Source: an uncultured Collinsella sp.
GTDB lineage: Bacteria; Actinomycetota; Coriobacteriia; Coriobacteriales; Coriobacteriaceae
NCBI GenBank assembly: GCA_902493375.1
Contig: CABUPH010000001.1
Coordinates: forward strand, 1-64,000
DNA length: 64,000 nt
Direction of reading: 5' to 3'
Position numbers and translations under genes: made by a program. The number at the start of each line of letters is the position of its first letter. Positions within the stretch are counted from its first letter, which is position 1. The notes under the pieces are model-generated. The model was not told the origin of the DNA, made no database searches, and saw nothing but the letters and a program-made list of their open reading frames with translations. This document shows positions 51,679-60,833 of the stretch, in pieces.

Positions 51679-51814
51679 TCCGCCGTTCTAACGAACGGCG
51701 GACCGGTCGACGCTGCGAGCCCGCCAGAGCGGCAATCTGACGTTCAATCGTCGGGCATGGCCAAAAGGCCTATGCCCTCCTCTTTCACGTCACCTTGCTC
51801 GCTCTGGCGGGCTC
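51679..51814. repeat. Compound nested inverted repeat
   Basis: A perfect 10-bp hairpin TCCGCCGTTC-TAAC-GAACGGCGGA (51679-51702) is followed by a second structure. The latter has 15-bp perfect outer arms (GAGCCCGCCAGAGCG, 51717-51731; reverse complement 51800-51814) enclosing an inner hairpin GGGCATGGCC-AAAA-GGCCTATGCCC (51753-51777). No gene overlaps it. It could be a terminator plus mobile repeat, or a structured RNA. Confidence 0.8.
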
Positions 51815-51852
51815 TCGCTGACTTTTGTCCGACCTGCGGCATTCTCCCTTTT

Positions 51853-51883
51853 TGGTGCAATGGGGTCAGGTTAGTTTGCACCA
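51853..51883. repeat. REP-like palindrome, family D
   Basis: TGGTGCAA/TTGCACCA perfect arms enclose TGGGGTCAGGTTAGT. The core matches the family D copy at 14541 and resembles the GGGACAGG core of the other families. Confidence 0.75.
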
Positions 51884-51959
51884 TTACGTTGGTTTTGCCT
51901 GCGATACTTTTGTCAAAGTGATATCAGGCATTCATCTGGCGTTTTCGACGTTTCGCCTA

Positions 51960-52142
51960 TTAGAGCCAGTCCATCTCCTTACCATAATGGTCCGAATAGG
52001 CGCTACGTTTGAGTTCTTCATCGCTCGCTGGCCACGCGTTGGACACGTCGATTCCCGATTCATGGCAAGCGGTGGCGAACAGCTTCGACCCCTGATCGAT
52101 TAGTTGAGACCTGCCCTCGGTCTTCTCGTCTTCGGCTTGCAT
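51960..52142 (-). CDS. Small hypothetical protein, possibly a remnant
   Basis: The 60-residue acidic protein starts at an ATG that directly abuts the TAA stop codon of the M18 aminopeptidase gene (TAAATG), so it could be translated by coupling. Its sequence (GSKLFATACHESGIDVSNAW, SDEELKRSAYSDHYGKEMDW) looks like genuine protein, and the ending could be the C-terminus of a longer ancestor. I do not recognise a family. No good ribosome site of its own is present. Confidence 0.45.
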   Translation of the reverse strand: MQAEDEKTEGRSQLIDQGSKLFATACHESGIDVSNAWPASDEELKRSAYSDHYGKEMDWL

Positions 52143-53528
52143 TTAGAGCTCTACGCTTTCGGCTCCGTTGATGGTTAGGTTTCGCTCGTAGAAGGCGGTG
52201 AGGGCGCGGATGGCGTACATCACGTCGCGCACGCCGCCGGTCTCGTAGCTCGAATGCATGGCCAGCTGCGGCAGGCCCACGTCCACGGCGTGTATACTCG
52301 CCTGCATATTAGACAGGTTGCCGAGGGTGGAACCGCCGGCCATGTCGCTCTTGTTGGCGAATGCCTGCGTGGGCACGTCGGCGTCGTCGCAGATGGCCTG
52401 GAACACCGCGCGGCTAAAGGCGTCGGTGCAGTAGTGCTGGTTGGCGGCCTCCTTGATGACAATACCGCCGTTGAGCACCACCTGGTTGCGGGCATCGCAC
52501 TTCTCGGCGTGGTTGGGATGCACGGCATGCGCGTTGTCGCAGCTCACGAGCATCGATGCGGCAAGGGCGCGATGGTACGACTCGTCGTCAAAGCCCAGCG
52601 AGCCGTTAATGCGGCGTAGCGCATCGGCCAAGAACGTCGACATGGCGCCCTGCTTGGTCTCGGAGCCAACCTCCTCGTTATCAAAGCAGCAAAAGACCGA
52701 AACGTCGTGCGCGTTCTCAGCACCCAAAAATGCCTGCAGCGAGGTGTAGGCGCAGGCCAGGTCGTCGAGCTTGGGCGTCGAGATGAACTCGTCAGCCCAG
52801 CCCCAAATGCGCGCATCCTGGCGGTTGACCAGGAACAGATCGCGGCCCAGAATTTGCTCGGGCTCAACATCCAGCTCGTCGGCGATCAGGGCGTCAAAGT
52901 CGCCCTGTTTAAGGTCACCAGCGCTGATGAGCGGGCACAGGTCAACAGCTCGGTTGGGAGCAAAGCTCTCGTTAACGCCACGGTTCATGTGGATGGCAAG
53001 GCTCGGGATGATAGCGACCTCGCGCTCGGTGGCAAGCAAACGGCTCTCAATACGGTCGCCCTCGCGCACCAGCACGCGGCCCGCGAGTGCCAGCGGACGG
53101 TCGAACCAGGTGTAGTCGATCATGCCGCCGTAGGCCTCGGTGTTCAGGCGCAGCGTCTCGCCCGCGCCGTCGAGCTCGGGCACGGCCTTGACCTTAAACG
53201 TCGGCGAATCGCTGTGCGATGCCGTGAGCTGAAAATGATAGTCACCGGCAACGCCGTCCTCACCCCACGTTGCGGCCAGGTCCTCGCCCACCTTAAAGGC
53301 AACAACGCTCGAGGTGTTGCGCTGCGTGTAATAACGCCCGCCCGGCTCGATGTCCCACGCCGCATTTTCGGGCAGGTAGGTAAAGCCCGCCTCGTCGAGC
53401 TCGGCCATAATGGTCGCCGCCGTATGGAACATGCTGGGGCATGCCTCGATAAAGTCGATAAGGTCGTTGGCGGCCTCGATATCATCGGCCGTCACATGCG
53501 CGCGCTCGGGCGTTTCCTGATCCGTCAT
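52143..53528 (-). CDS. M18 family aminopeptidase
   Basis: The 461-residue protein is a dinuclear zinc aminopeptidase of the aspartyl aminopeptidase (DAP/PepI-like) M18 family. Visible motifs are the first metal-ligand His in FQLTASHSDSPTFKVK, the catalytic glutamates in CCFDNEEVGSETKQGAM, VSCDNAHAVHPNHAEKCD with metal and active-site residues, and the C-terminal His in LPQLAMHSSYETGGVRD. ATG 53528 follows AAAGGGGAGAGC; an in-frame extension upstream to 53678 has no ribosome site and runs into the intergenic region. The 60-residue gene follows without a gap. Confidence 0.94.
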   Translation of the reverse strand: MTDQETPERAHVTADDIEAANDLIDFIEACPSMFHTAATIMAELDEAGFTYLPENAAWDIEPGGRYYTQRNTSSVVAFKVGEDLAATWGEDGVAGDYHFQLTASHSDSPTFKVKAVPELDGAGETLRLNTEAYGGMIDYTWFDRPLALAGRVLVREGDRIESRLLATEREVAIIPSLAIHMNRGVNESFAPNRAVDLCPLISAGDLKQGDFDALIADELDVEPEQILGRDLFLVNRQDARIWGWADEFISTPKLDDLACAYTSLQAFLGAENAHDVSVFCCFDNEEVGSETKQGAMSTFLADALRRINGSLGFDDESYHRALAASMLVSCDNAHAVHPNHAEKCDARNQVVLNGGIVIKEAANQHYCTDAFSRAVFQAICDDADVPTQAFANKSDMAGGSTLGNLSNMQASIHAVDVGLPQLAMHSSYETGGVRDVMYAIRALTAFYERNLTINGAESVEL

Positions 53529-53852
53529 GCTCTCCCCTTTCGCTGGGTTGATGGTCCCCTCCAGCATACCCCCAACTGACCGGCCTGTCCGACAAATCGA
53601 ATGCCGAACAAAGCCAGACGCTCCAAACAGAAAAGTCGACGCTCTTGCGTTGCAAGCAAACGACAATTGGATTGACAAGTTAACCAGTGGTAATTTCTGG
53701 TATTGTTGTTAACTGCCTTTAACTTTTTGCGCCAAGCAATATAAGTTATATGGCACTTGCCTATCATGTGCGACGCACATGACCACTGTCCATCCGGGTG
53801 CAAAAGGAAAGGAGAGCAGCACCCAACAACCGATTGATAGAAAAGAGGTTCT
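53529..53852. promoter_or_regulatory. Divergent intergenic region upstream of the Tp47-like gene
   Basis: The 324 bp is AT-richer than its surroundings between about 53660 and 53760. It contains two GTTAAC hexamers about 35 bp apart and a TATAAG box near 53745 with TTTAAC 16 bp upstream as a possible plus-strand promoter. No clear operator or RNA gene is seen. Confidence 0.35.
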
Positions 53853-56800
53853 ATGCACAACGATAACGCTGTGCTGCGCAAGCTCAACACCGTGGGCAGC
53901 AATGCCTGCCGAGGCGCACTCATCGCCGCGATGACCGTCTCGATGATGCCTACCAGCGCTTTTGCCGCAGCAGCAACAACGGAGACCGGCTCCGAAGCTA
54001 CCAACAACGCGCCGATCTCCGCCACCAGTGAGGAAACGAAGTCCCTCAGCTCCGAGTATAGCCTGAGTGCCGTCTCTGACGACGCCGCATCCTCTTCAAC
54101 CATCTACGATTTGACCAAAATCGCAGATGGTACGTATGAGGGCACGGCCACGGCCGACTCGAATGACCCGCTCAATAAAGCTGGCGACGAATGGAACGCA
54201 GCTGATGGAAAGTATGACGTCAACGTCAGCGTAACCATCAAGTCTGGCAAAATTAACAAGGTCGAAGTCGCCGACTACAGTAGCTTGGGCGACGATGACT
54301 GGGACCGCATGGACAAGGCCGTTAACGGTTTTAGCAAAAAAGGCACGTCCTATACGGGCATCGTTGAGCAAATCGAGACTGCCGGCAACACTACCGCAAT
54401 CGATGCCGTCTCGACCGCCACGATCTCGTCCAACGCCATCAAGGCTGCCGTCGATAATGCCCTGCAGGCTGCCTATGACGAGCAGAATCCGTCGACCCCT
54501 GCGACCGACGAGTACACCTACGGCTACGCTGGCCTGACGTGGGCCGAGTATTGGGCGGGTGAAAGCGTGCAGGCGGCAGGGTCCTCCGCTTCGTCGAGCG
54601 AGCTCGATTCCCGCAACGAGGCTGACAAGGGCGCTTTTGACGTGGTGACCCGCGCAACCTTTAACCACGGCCTGCATCGCGGCAGCTATCAGTGCACCGA
54701 CGTGATCGAAACTGCCGAGGGCGTAAAAATTTACCCTTCGCATTATCCTGACAGCAAGTCCTTTGTTGATGTCAATGGCAACGTCTTTTCTATTGACAGC
54801 AAGGCTAAGACCGTGACGGCGGCCGACGGCACGGTGTACACCATGACGGGTCACGAGGTCACGGGGCTCAAGTATGTTCCCGTCAAAATCAAGACCAGTG
54901 ATCTGGAGGCTTTTAAGGCGAGCCACAGCTTTGTCGCCAATGGCGAGACACTCGCCGGCGGCTACGGCGAAAATAACCTCCACGCTTACTCCGGCCTGGT
55001 TGCGGCCGTCAACGCCGGCACCAACGGCCTTAAAACCGTGACCAACAACAACGGAACCTTCAGCTTCTCGGCCGCCGCCACCGGCACCGACTCGGGCATC
55101 GAGGGCCAGGAGCTCAAGACCGCCACGGGTATTGAACCCACGGTTAAGGACGCGAGTGGCTCCTACGGCGAGTTCCTGCGCGTAGACCTCAACGGCAACT
55201 ATGGCGACCTGGGCGCCAATATGCAAAGTGTCACCTGGACCTATTACGGCGACGACGCGACCTACACCAACGCCCTTGCCACCTACGGCACCAAGTTCGC
55301 GGCCGACAACTGGATGCACAAGTCCATGGGCATTCAGCTGGGCCTCACTAAATCCGAGCGTTGCCAGCTACCCGAGGGCACCAACGGCACCGGCTACTGG
55401 AAGCTTACCGTCCACGCCTTGAGCTACAACGATTACACCTACACCTTCCAGGCGACCGATGACAACATCGTGGGCGCCAAGGAGCCGGTGACCGACGCCA
55501 CCAAGGCCCAGCTGCAGGAGCTCTACGACAAGGCGACGTCCCTCGATAAGTCCAAGTACACCGAGAACTCCTGGACCGCCTCGTCCATCGAGACCGAAAC
55601 CGCCGAGACCAAGGACCTGCTCGCCAAGAAAAACCTGGGCGAAGCCGAGGCCGCCGAGCAGATCACTCACCTGCAGGGCGCGCTCGACGCGCTCGTGAGC
55701 CTGTATCCCCAGGCCGGCGACTACGTACTCATGAACATCCCCTACGCCGATTTCTATGCCGCCGAGAACAACAACGCCGGCACCGACATTGTGACCTCTG
55801 CTACGCTGCAGAAGACGCGCTCCAGCTTGGCGAGCGGCTCCTACCACGTCAATTCCGACGGTACGGATATCTCGGGCGCCACGTTTGCCGTCAAGGTGGG
55901 CGAAGGCGACATCGATTGGCCCAAGTTCACCCGAGTGACCGACGACAGCTCCGTTACGATCACCACCTCGATCAAGGGCAAGGAGTCCACGACGACCTAT
56001 ACGGGCAAGGACGCCCTGTTTGAGTCTGCGAACTACTCTTACTACGTGCTGCCCGCCGGCGAGGTTCCGACCAATTACAAGGAGCTCACCGCCGATTCCG
56101 AGGGCAACCTGAGCTTTGGCGCTGTCGAGGGCAAGGAAGCCACCGAACTTGCAAACGTCACCGCCGACTTTAAGACCTCCAGCAAGTATGGCGACTACGA
56201 GATCGACTTTAAGAACCTGCGCGAGCAGATGGTCGACGCCGACGGCAACCAGGCGACCGTATACGGTGCCGTGGTCAATGCCGCCGATGCGGACGGCACC
56301 ATCGAGGGCTATGGCATGCGCGCCGTCGAGAACATCTGGAAGGGCAAGGAGATTGCCTGGAGCTGCGGTCTGGTCAACGAGTCCCACGGCAGCCCGCTGA
56401 GCTCGCAGTACTACAAGTCCATGATGGGAAAGACCATCAAGAGTGTGACGTTCTACACCTCTACGGGCACCTACACCGTTGCCATGGACCAATACGTCCC
56501 CGTCAAGGATGCCGACGCCGCCATCGAGGCCAAGGATGCCTCGCTTGACGGCGCCAACGCCACTGTCAGTGCCGATGTCACCTTGCCTGAAGGCTTTGAC
56601 GCCGCCTACCAGATTGACGGTCAGGATGTCGAGCCGCTCGCCAGCAACGCGCGCAGCTCCGTGTCCGTCACGTTTGACGCCTCGGCTCTTAAGCCCGGTA
56701 GTCACACGCTGACCGTCATCGATAAGAGTGGCAAGTTCGCCGATATCAGCACGAGCTTTACAGCAACCAGCTCCAAGCTCGTCGCAAGCTTTGACGCCGC

Positions 56801-57677
56801 AAACCTTAAGCTCATCGCCGCCAACGATGCCACGGACGAGGATCTTGCCAACTACCTCGCGAACATCTCCAAGGTCACCGTCAACGGCACCGAGTACAGT
56901 GCGCAGGGCCGCGGTGCGGTAAAGATCTTCAACGCCGACGGCTCGCTTAACCTGGCGGCCGCCAACCAGGATAAATCGCTGGTGTTCAATGCCAACGGCG
57001 ACTACCAGATTAAGGTCAAGGCCACCGGCTACACCACCAACCTGGGCTTCACCTACACCAAGTCGGCCGACAAGACGGCGCTCAACGCTGCGATTGAAGC
57101 CGCTGCCAAGCTGAGTAACGACCAGGGCACCTACACCGCTGCATCTTGGACTGTGTTCCAGGACGCGCTGAGCGCTGCCAAGGGCGTTAACGAAAGCCCC
57201 GCGGCTACCGACGACGAGGTCGCCGACGCCCTCTCGACGCTCCAGAACGCTCAGGCCGCACTCGCCAAGGCCGCAACGACCGACCAGAAGACCGACCTTA
57301 AGGTCGAGATTGGCCGCGCCGATGTGCTGAACGAGTCCGACTACACCGCCGACTCCTGGAAGGCATACCAGTCCGCACTGGCTGCAGCCCAATCCGTGCT
57401 TTCGAAGGACGACGCCTCTGCCGCCGACGTCGAGACGGCAACGGCTGCGCTCAAGACCGCCCGCGAGGCGCTCGCCAAGCCCAGCCAGAGCCCCAAGGAC
57501 AACTCCACGAGCATCACGACGACCACGACAACCTCGTCCTCGAGCAAGCAGAACGCCGCGAAGGGCGATCTGCCCACCACCGGCGACAACCAGCTCGTTG
57601 CCGGCGGCATCGTAGCAGCCCTGGGTGCGGCCATCATTGCCGCCGGGGCCACGCTCCGTCGTCGTTTTAACCACTAG
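53853..57677 (+). CDS. LPXTG-anchored surface protein with FMN-binding and Tp47-like domains
   Basis: The 1274-residue protein has a signal peptide (residues about 18-40), then an FMN-binding domain (about 85-210) whose acceptor motif is DAVSTATISS with T190; the usual Gly before Ala-Thr is Thr188. A domain closely resembling Treponema pallidum Tp47 follows (about 223-530; YGYAGLTWAEYWAGE, FDVVTRATFNHG, WTYYGDDATYTNALATYGTK). A second related unit starts MNIPYADFYAAENNN near 627. Helical FIVAR-like repeats lie at about 545-620 and 1070-1210. The sorting signal LPTTG is at 1240-1244, with a hydrophobic helix and RRR tail. Tp47 is a lipoprotein that binds beta-lactams; the flavin domain suggests a redox surface role. 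Confidence 0.9.
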   Translation: MHNDNAVLRKLNTVGSNACRGALIAAMTVSMMPTSAFAAAATTETGSEATNNAPISATSEETKSLSSEYSLSAVSDDAASSSTIYDLTKIADGTYEGTATADSNDPLNKAGDEWNAADGKYDVNVSVTIKSGKINKVEVADYSSLGDDDWDRMDKAVNGFSKKGTSYTGIVEQIETAGNTTAIDAVSTATISSNAIKAAVDNALQAAYDEQNPSTPATDEYTYGYAGLTWAEYWAGESVQAAGSSASSSELDSRNEADKGAFDVVTRATFNHGLHRGSYQCTDVIETAEGVKIYPSHYPDSKSFVDVNGNVFSIDSKAKTVTAADGTVYTMTGHEVTGLKYVPVKIKTSDLEAFKASHSFVANGETLAGGYGENNLHAYSGLVAAVNAGTNGLKTVTNNNGTFSFSAAATGTDSGIEGQELKTATGIEPTVKDASGSYGEFLRVDLNGNYGDLGANMQSVTWTYYGDDATYTNALATYGTKFAADNWMHKSMGIQLGLTKSERCQLPEGTNGTGYWKLTVHALSYNDYTYTFQATDDNIVGAKEPVTDATKAQLQELYDKATSLDKSKYTENSWTASSIETETAETKDLLAKKNLGEAEAAEQITHLQGALDALVSLYPQAGDYVLMNIPYADFYAAENNNAGTDIVTSATLQKTRSSLASGSYHVNSDGTDISGATFAVKVGEGDIDWPKFTRVTDDSSVTITTSIKGKESTTTYTGKDALFESANYSYYVLPAGEVPTNYKELTADSEGNLSFGAVEGKEATELANVTADFKTSSKYGDYEIDFKNLREQMVDADGNQATVYGAVVNAADADGTIEGYGMRAVENIWKGKEIAWSCGLVNESHGSPLSSQYYKSMMGKTIKSVTFYTSTGTYTVAMDQYVPVKDADAAIEAKDASLDGANATVSADVTLPEGFDAAYQIDGQDVEPLASNARSSVSVTFDASALKPGSHTLTVIDKSGKFADISTSFTATSSKLVASFDAANLKLIAANDATDEDLANYLANISKVTVNGTEYSAQGRGAVKIFNADGSLNLAAANQDKSLVFNANGDYQIKVKATGYTTNLGFTYTKSADKTALNAAIEAAAKLSNDQGTYTAASWTVFQDALSAAKGVNESPAATDDEVADALSTLQNAQAALAKAATTDQKTDLKVEIGRADVLNESDYTADSWKAYQSALAAAQSVLSKDDASAADVETATAALKTAREALAKPSQSPKDNSTSITTTTTTSSSSKQNAAKGDLPTTGDNQLVAGGIVAALGAAIIAAGATLRRRFNH

Positions 57678-57718
57678 TCGTTCGCTTTTCGGTGACTTGG
57701 CACCGCATAGGCAACGTC

Positions 57719-57752
57719 GCCCGCGGCGGACGCGCATCCGCCGCGGGCTTTT
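57719..57752 (+). terminator. Terminator after the Tp47-like gene
   Basis: GCCCGCGGCGGA/TCCGCCGCGGGC, a perfect 12-bp stem with a short loop, is followed by TTTT. It separates the surface protein gene from the FMN-binding operon that starts at 57835. Confidence 0.9.
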
Positions 57753-57834
57753 ACCGTCTCGTCACGAGAGCTGCGCACGAGCCCCAGGTACCGCCTGGGT
57801 CACGCACGCAGCATGCAACAAGGAGTTCTTTTTG

Positions 57835-59343
57835 ATGGAACATAACGACCATACGACCCCCGCCCGCCTCGCAGGCCTAGGACGCAAGCTGGCAGGAGCC
57901 GGTTTTTTGGTCCCCTCAATCGCGCTGGGTGCCACCGTCGCGCTGAGCGTATCGCAATATGTGCCGGCAACCTATGCCGCCAAGACCACGCCGGTCTCCC
58001 AGGCCGGTGCAACCGAACTTAAGCAGGTCGATACCTCACAGGTCGAAAAACAGTCGGGGGAGCCCGCGAGCGGGGTTTCGCTCAACGCCTCCGACTACGG
58101 CATCGATGCCGCCAACCTCAAAGACGGCGTCTACACCGGTTCGGGCACCGGTTTTAGCGGTACCATCACCGTGCAGGTTACCGTTGCGGGCGGCAAAATC
58201 ACCGCTATCCAAATCGTCTCGTCGGGCGACGATGCCGCTTACCTCAACCGGGCGCAGGCCGTGATTCCATCCGTCATCGCGGCGCAATCCACCTCCGTCG
58301 ATACCGTCTCGGGTGCCACGTACTCCTCCAAGGGTATCCTCATGGCCATCCGCAACGCGCTCGTCCAGGCGACGGGCGGGCTGGCACAGGCCGTCGCGCC
58401 TGCGGCAAGCGGTGGCGCCTCGAGCTCAAAGCCGCACACCACCATTGATACCGTCACGCCCGCCAACGGTTACGCCGATGGCGTCTACCTGGGCGAGGGC
58501 GAGGGCTATGAGGGCCCCATGACGGTGCGCGTCACCGTCTTTGGAGGCAAGGTCACTTCCATCGAGCTGGTAAGCAGCATGGATGACGAGCCCTACTTTG
58601 GTCGCGCGTGGGCAACCGTTCCCGGTCGCATCATTGCGGCGCAGACCACTTCGGTCGACGCAGTGAGCGGCGCCACCTACTCAAGCGAAGGCATCCGCGA
58701 CGCCGTCAACAATGCGCTCAAAAAGGCAGCCGAAGCCGCCGGCATCACCCCGGATCCAAAACCCGAGCCAACGCCTGAGCCCAATCCGACGCCCGACCCC
58801 GACCCGGCGCCCGACCCCGACACCTCGACGATATACGAAGACGGCGATTACACCGCCTATGCCCTATGTCAAAACGAAGAGGACGAGGATGCGTTTACGC
58901 CGTACTATGTGGCGCTCACCGTCCATATCGAAAACGGTACCCCGACTGGCATAACCGATGTCTACGGATCCTCGGCCGGCGAGTCCGATGATCCCACGCT
59001 CGGCCCCTTCGACGAGGCCAATGAAACGTACCTGGACTACGCCGCCTATGGCCGCACGCTGCGCGGAACGCTCTATACGGGTGTGATTTCCCAGCTCATC
59101 GAAGGCAAAAAGCAGCCATCTCAAGTCGATGTGGTCTCGCGGTCCACATATTCGTCCCGCGCTATCGCCAAGGCGTATACCCGCGCGCTCGAGAAGGCTC
59201 ACGCGGCATACGAAAAAGCCCACGGCACCGGCGAGGATAACGGCAGCGACAGCGACGGCGCGGCAAGCGACAGCTACGACACCGGCGACACAACATCAAA
59301 CGGCGGCAACCCCGCATCCGCCGAGGTGAGCGCCCATGCCTAA
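57835..59343 (+). CDS. Membrane-tethered protein with three FMN-binding domains
   Basis: The 502-residue protein has one N-terminal membrane anchor (AGAGFLVPSIALGATVALSV, residues 20-39) and three tandem FMN-binding domains on the outside. The flavinylation motifs are DTVSGATYSS (T162), DAVSGATYSS (T281) and a degenerate third, DVVSRSTYSS (T438). A Pro/Asp/Glu-rich linker (about 305-340) separates domains 2 and 3. The Ser/Asp/Gly-rich C-terminus has no sorting signal. ApbE, encoded at 60834, would attach FMN to the threonines. ATG 57835 follows AACAAGGAGTTCTTTTTG. Its stop codon region overlaps the next gene by 8 bp. Confidence 0.93.
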   Translation: MEHNDHTTPARLAGLGRKLAGAGFLVPSIALGATVALSVSQYVPATYAAKTTPVSQAGATELKQVDTSQVEKQSGEPASGVSLNASDYGIDAANLKDGVYTGSGTGFSGTITVQVTVAGGKITAIQIVSSGDDAAYLNRAQAVIPSVIAAQSTSVDTVSGATYSSKGILMAIRNALVQATGGLAQAVAPAASGGASSSKPHTTIDTVTPANGYADGVYLGEGEGYEGPMTVRVTVFGGKVTSIELVSSMDDEPYFGRAWATVPGRIIAAQTTSVDAVSGATYSSEGIRDAVNNALKKAAEAAGITPDPKPEPTPEPNPTPDPDPAPDPDTSTIYEDGDYTAYALCQNEEDEDAFTPYYVALTVHIENGTPTGITDVYGSSAGESDDPTLGPFDEANETYLDYAAYGRTLRGTLYTGVISQLIEGKKQPSQVDVVSRSTYSSRAIAKAYTRALEKAHAAYEKAHGTGEDNGSDSDGAASDSYDTGDTTSNGGNPASAEVSAHA

Positions 59344-59812
59344 TCCCTTTGTCGTCGCCGGACACGCCATCGCGCGCAACCATATCTTTATCATCAAAGC
59401 CCTCAACGTCTGCATTGTCGCAGGTGTCGTGCTGGGCTTTAATACCTGGGCCGTACAGGTCGCCCAAGCCGATGCCGCCGCCAAGCAGCAAGCTCAGACC
59501 GCCGCACGCAGCGGCGGGCGCGGTCCCTATGCCACCGATGGCACATTTACCGGTTCGGCCCAGGGCTATGGCGGCACCGTGACCACGCAGGTCACCATCG
59601 ACAACGGCTATATAGCATCCGTCGAGGTCATCGACCACGCCGGTGAGACGCCTGCGTACTTCTCGCAGGCAGAACGCCTTTGCGACGACATCGTCGACGC
59701 CCAGACCACGTCCGTCGACACCGTCTCGGGTGCCACGTTCTCATCTGCCGGTATCCTCAACGGCGCTACGCAGGCGCTCGAGGCGTCGAATTCCGGCGAA
59801 GGGAGCGAGTAG
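59336..59812 (+). CDS. Small membrane-anchored FMN-binding protein
   Basis: The 158-residue protein has a membrane anchor near the N-terminus (IFIIKALNVCIVAGVVLGFN) and a single FMN-binding domain with motif DTVSGATFSS (T134). It overlaps the end of the three-domain gene (ATGCCTAA) and is followed 1 bp later by the polyferredoxin gene, so all are co-translated. In electron-transfer terms it could pass electrons between the NapH-like membrane protein and the multi-flavin protein. The ribosome site is CGAGGTGAGCGCCC. Confidence 0.92.
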   Translation: MPNPFVVAGHAIARNHIFIIKALNVCIVAGVVLGFNTWAVQVAQADAAAKQQAQTAARSGGRGPYATDGTFTGSAQGYGGTVTTQVTIDNGYIASVEVIDHAGETPAYFSQAERLCDDIVDAQTTSVDTVSGATFSSAGILNGATQALEASNSGEGSE

Positions 59813-59813
59813 C

Positions 59814-60809
59814 ATGGCCATCAATTCCAATGTCGGGGGACCCAAAACCACCAAGCATGCCAACAACAGGCAGGGCGGCGCGCGCAAGAAAATCGCCGAT
59901 ACCCTGCAGATTATCCGCGCTCCCAAAAATGCAGGTCAAAAGCGCCGTCGCGCCGAGCTTATCCATAATGGGCTACGACGAGTCTGCCAGCTGTCGTTCT
60001 TTTTGGCGTTTCCCGCCGTCTTTAGCGCAAGCTTTAACGGTATTAAGTATGTCTTTTCGCAGCTCGGCGGCCAGCAGCCCATCGAGCTCACCGGCTTTGT
60101 CGCACTGCTCCTGGCTATCCTCGCATTTACCTGCGTGTTCGGACGCTTCTTTTGCGGCTACGCCTGTGCCTTCGGCACGCTCGGCGATGCCGTGTTTGCG
60201 CTCGCCGCGCCCCTGCGTCGAGCCCTCAAGCTCGAGGGACATAAGCCTTACCGCATGCCCGCCGGAGCGCAAGGCGCCTTGCAGCTCATCAAGTTTTTTG
60301 TGCTGGCAGCCATCTGCATCCTGAGCTTTATGGGCATTTGGTCGCAGGTCGCAGGCCTGAGCCCCTGGGTCGCCTTTGCGGCCATCGATGCCCGCAATCT
60401 CGACGGCATCGCCGCCGGAGCCTTTGTCGCCCTTGCCCTCGTCATGCTCGGCATGGCCCTGGTCGAGCGCTTCTTTTGCCAGTTTCTCTGCCCGCTGGGC
60501 GCAATCTTTTCGCTGCTGCCGGTACTTCCCATCTCGCAGTTCAACCGCGACCGCACGCACTGCGCCAAGCGCTGCAACCGCTGTCAAGATCGGTGCCCGG
60601 TTCGCATCCACCCCGACCGCAACGACCTCAAGGCCGGCGAATGCATCGCCTGCGGACGCTGCGCCGACGGCTGCCCCATGGCAAACGTCACGCTTCTGCG
60701 TATCGAGCAGAGCATGGGCGACAAACCGCGCAACCTGTGCGGCAACGGCATCGCCGCCGTGCTCATAAAGGCCGCAATACTTGCGGCCATTTGCCTGTGT
60801 CTGCTCTAA
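59814..60809 (+). CDS. NapH-like 4Fe-4S membrane protein
   Basis: The 331-residue protein has a basic cytosolic N-terminus, four to five membrane helices, and the paired CxxxCP-type motifs of the NapH/NosR/RnfE-like family: FFCGYACAFGTLGD and FFCQFLCPLGAIFSLLP. A ferredoxin domain with two 4Fe-4S motifs follows (CAKRCNRCQDRCP and CIACGRCADGCP), then a final helix. Such proteins take electrons from quinol and hand them to partners outside. It lies between the FMN-binding genes and apbE, the usual neighbourhood of flavinylated electron chains. GGGAGCGAGTAGC precedes ATG 59814. Confidence 0.93.
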   Translation: MAINSNVGGPKTTKHANNRQGGARKKIADTLQIIRAPKNAGQKRRRAELIHNGLRRVCQLSFFLAFPAVFSASFNGIKYVFSQLGGQQPIELTGFVALLLAILAFTCVFGRFFCGYACAFGTLGDAVFALAAPLRRALKLEGHKPYRMPAGAQGALQLIKFFVLAAICILSFMGIWSQVAGLSPWVAFAAIDARNLDGIAAGAFVALALVMLGMALVERFFCQFLCPLGAIFSLLPVLPISQFNRDRTHCAKRCNRCQDRCPVRIHPDRNDLKAGECIACGRCADGCPMANVTLLRIEQSMGDKPRNLCGNGIAAVLIKAAILAAICLCLL

Positions 60810-60833
60810 CTAAACGACCAAGAACGGAAGCCC

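Noticed and set aside
52707..53579. 290-codon plus-strand frame opposite the M18 gene
   Set aside because: Shadow frame of a well-conserved aminopeptidase; no ribosome site.
55368..57737. 789-codon minus-strand frame opposite the Tp47-like gene
   Set aside because: Complementary shadow of the LPXTG protein with no domain and no start signal.
57625..57834. Upstream extension of the three-domain FMN-binding protein
   Set aside because: It crosses the end of the preceding gene and a strong terminator. ATG 57835 has a clear ribosome site and begins the membrane anchor region.
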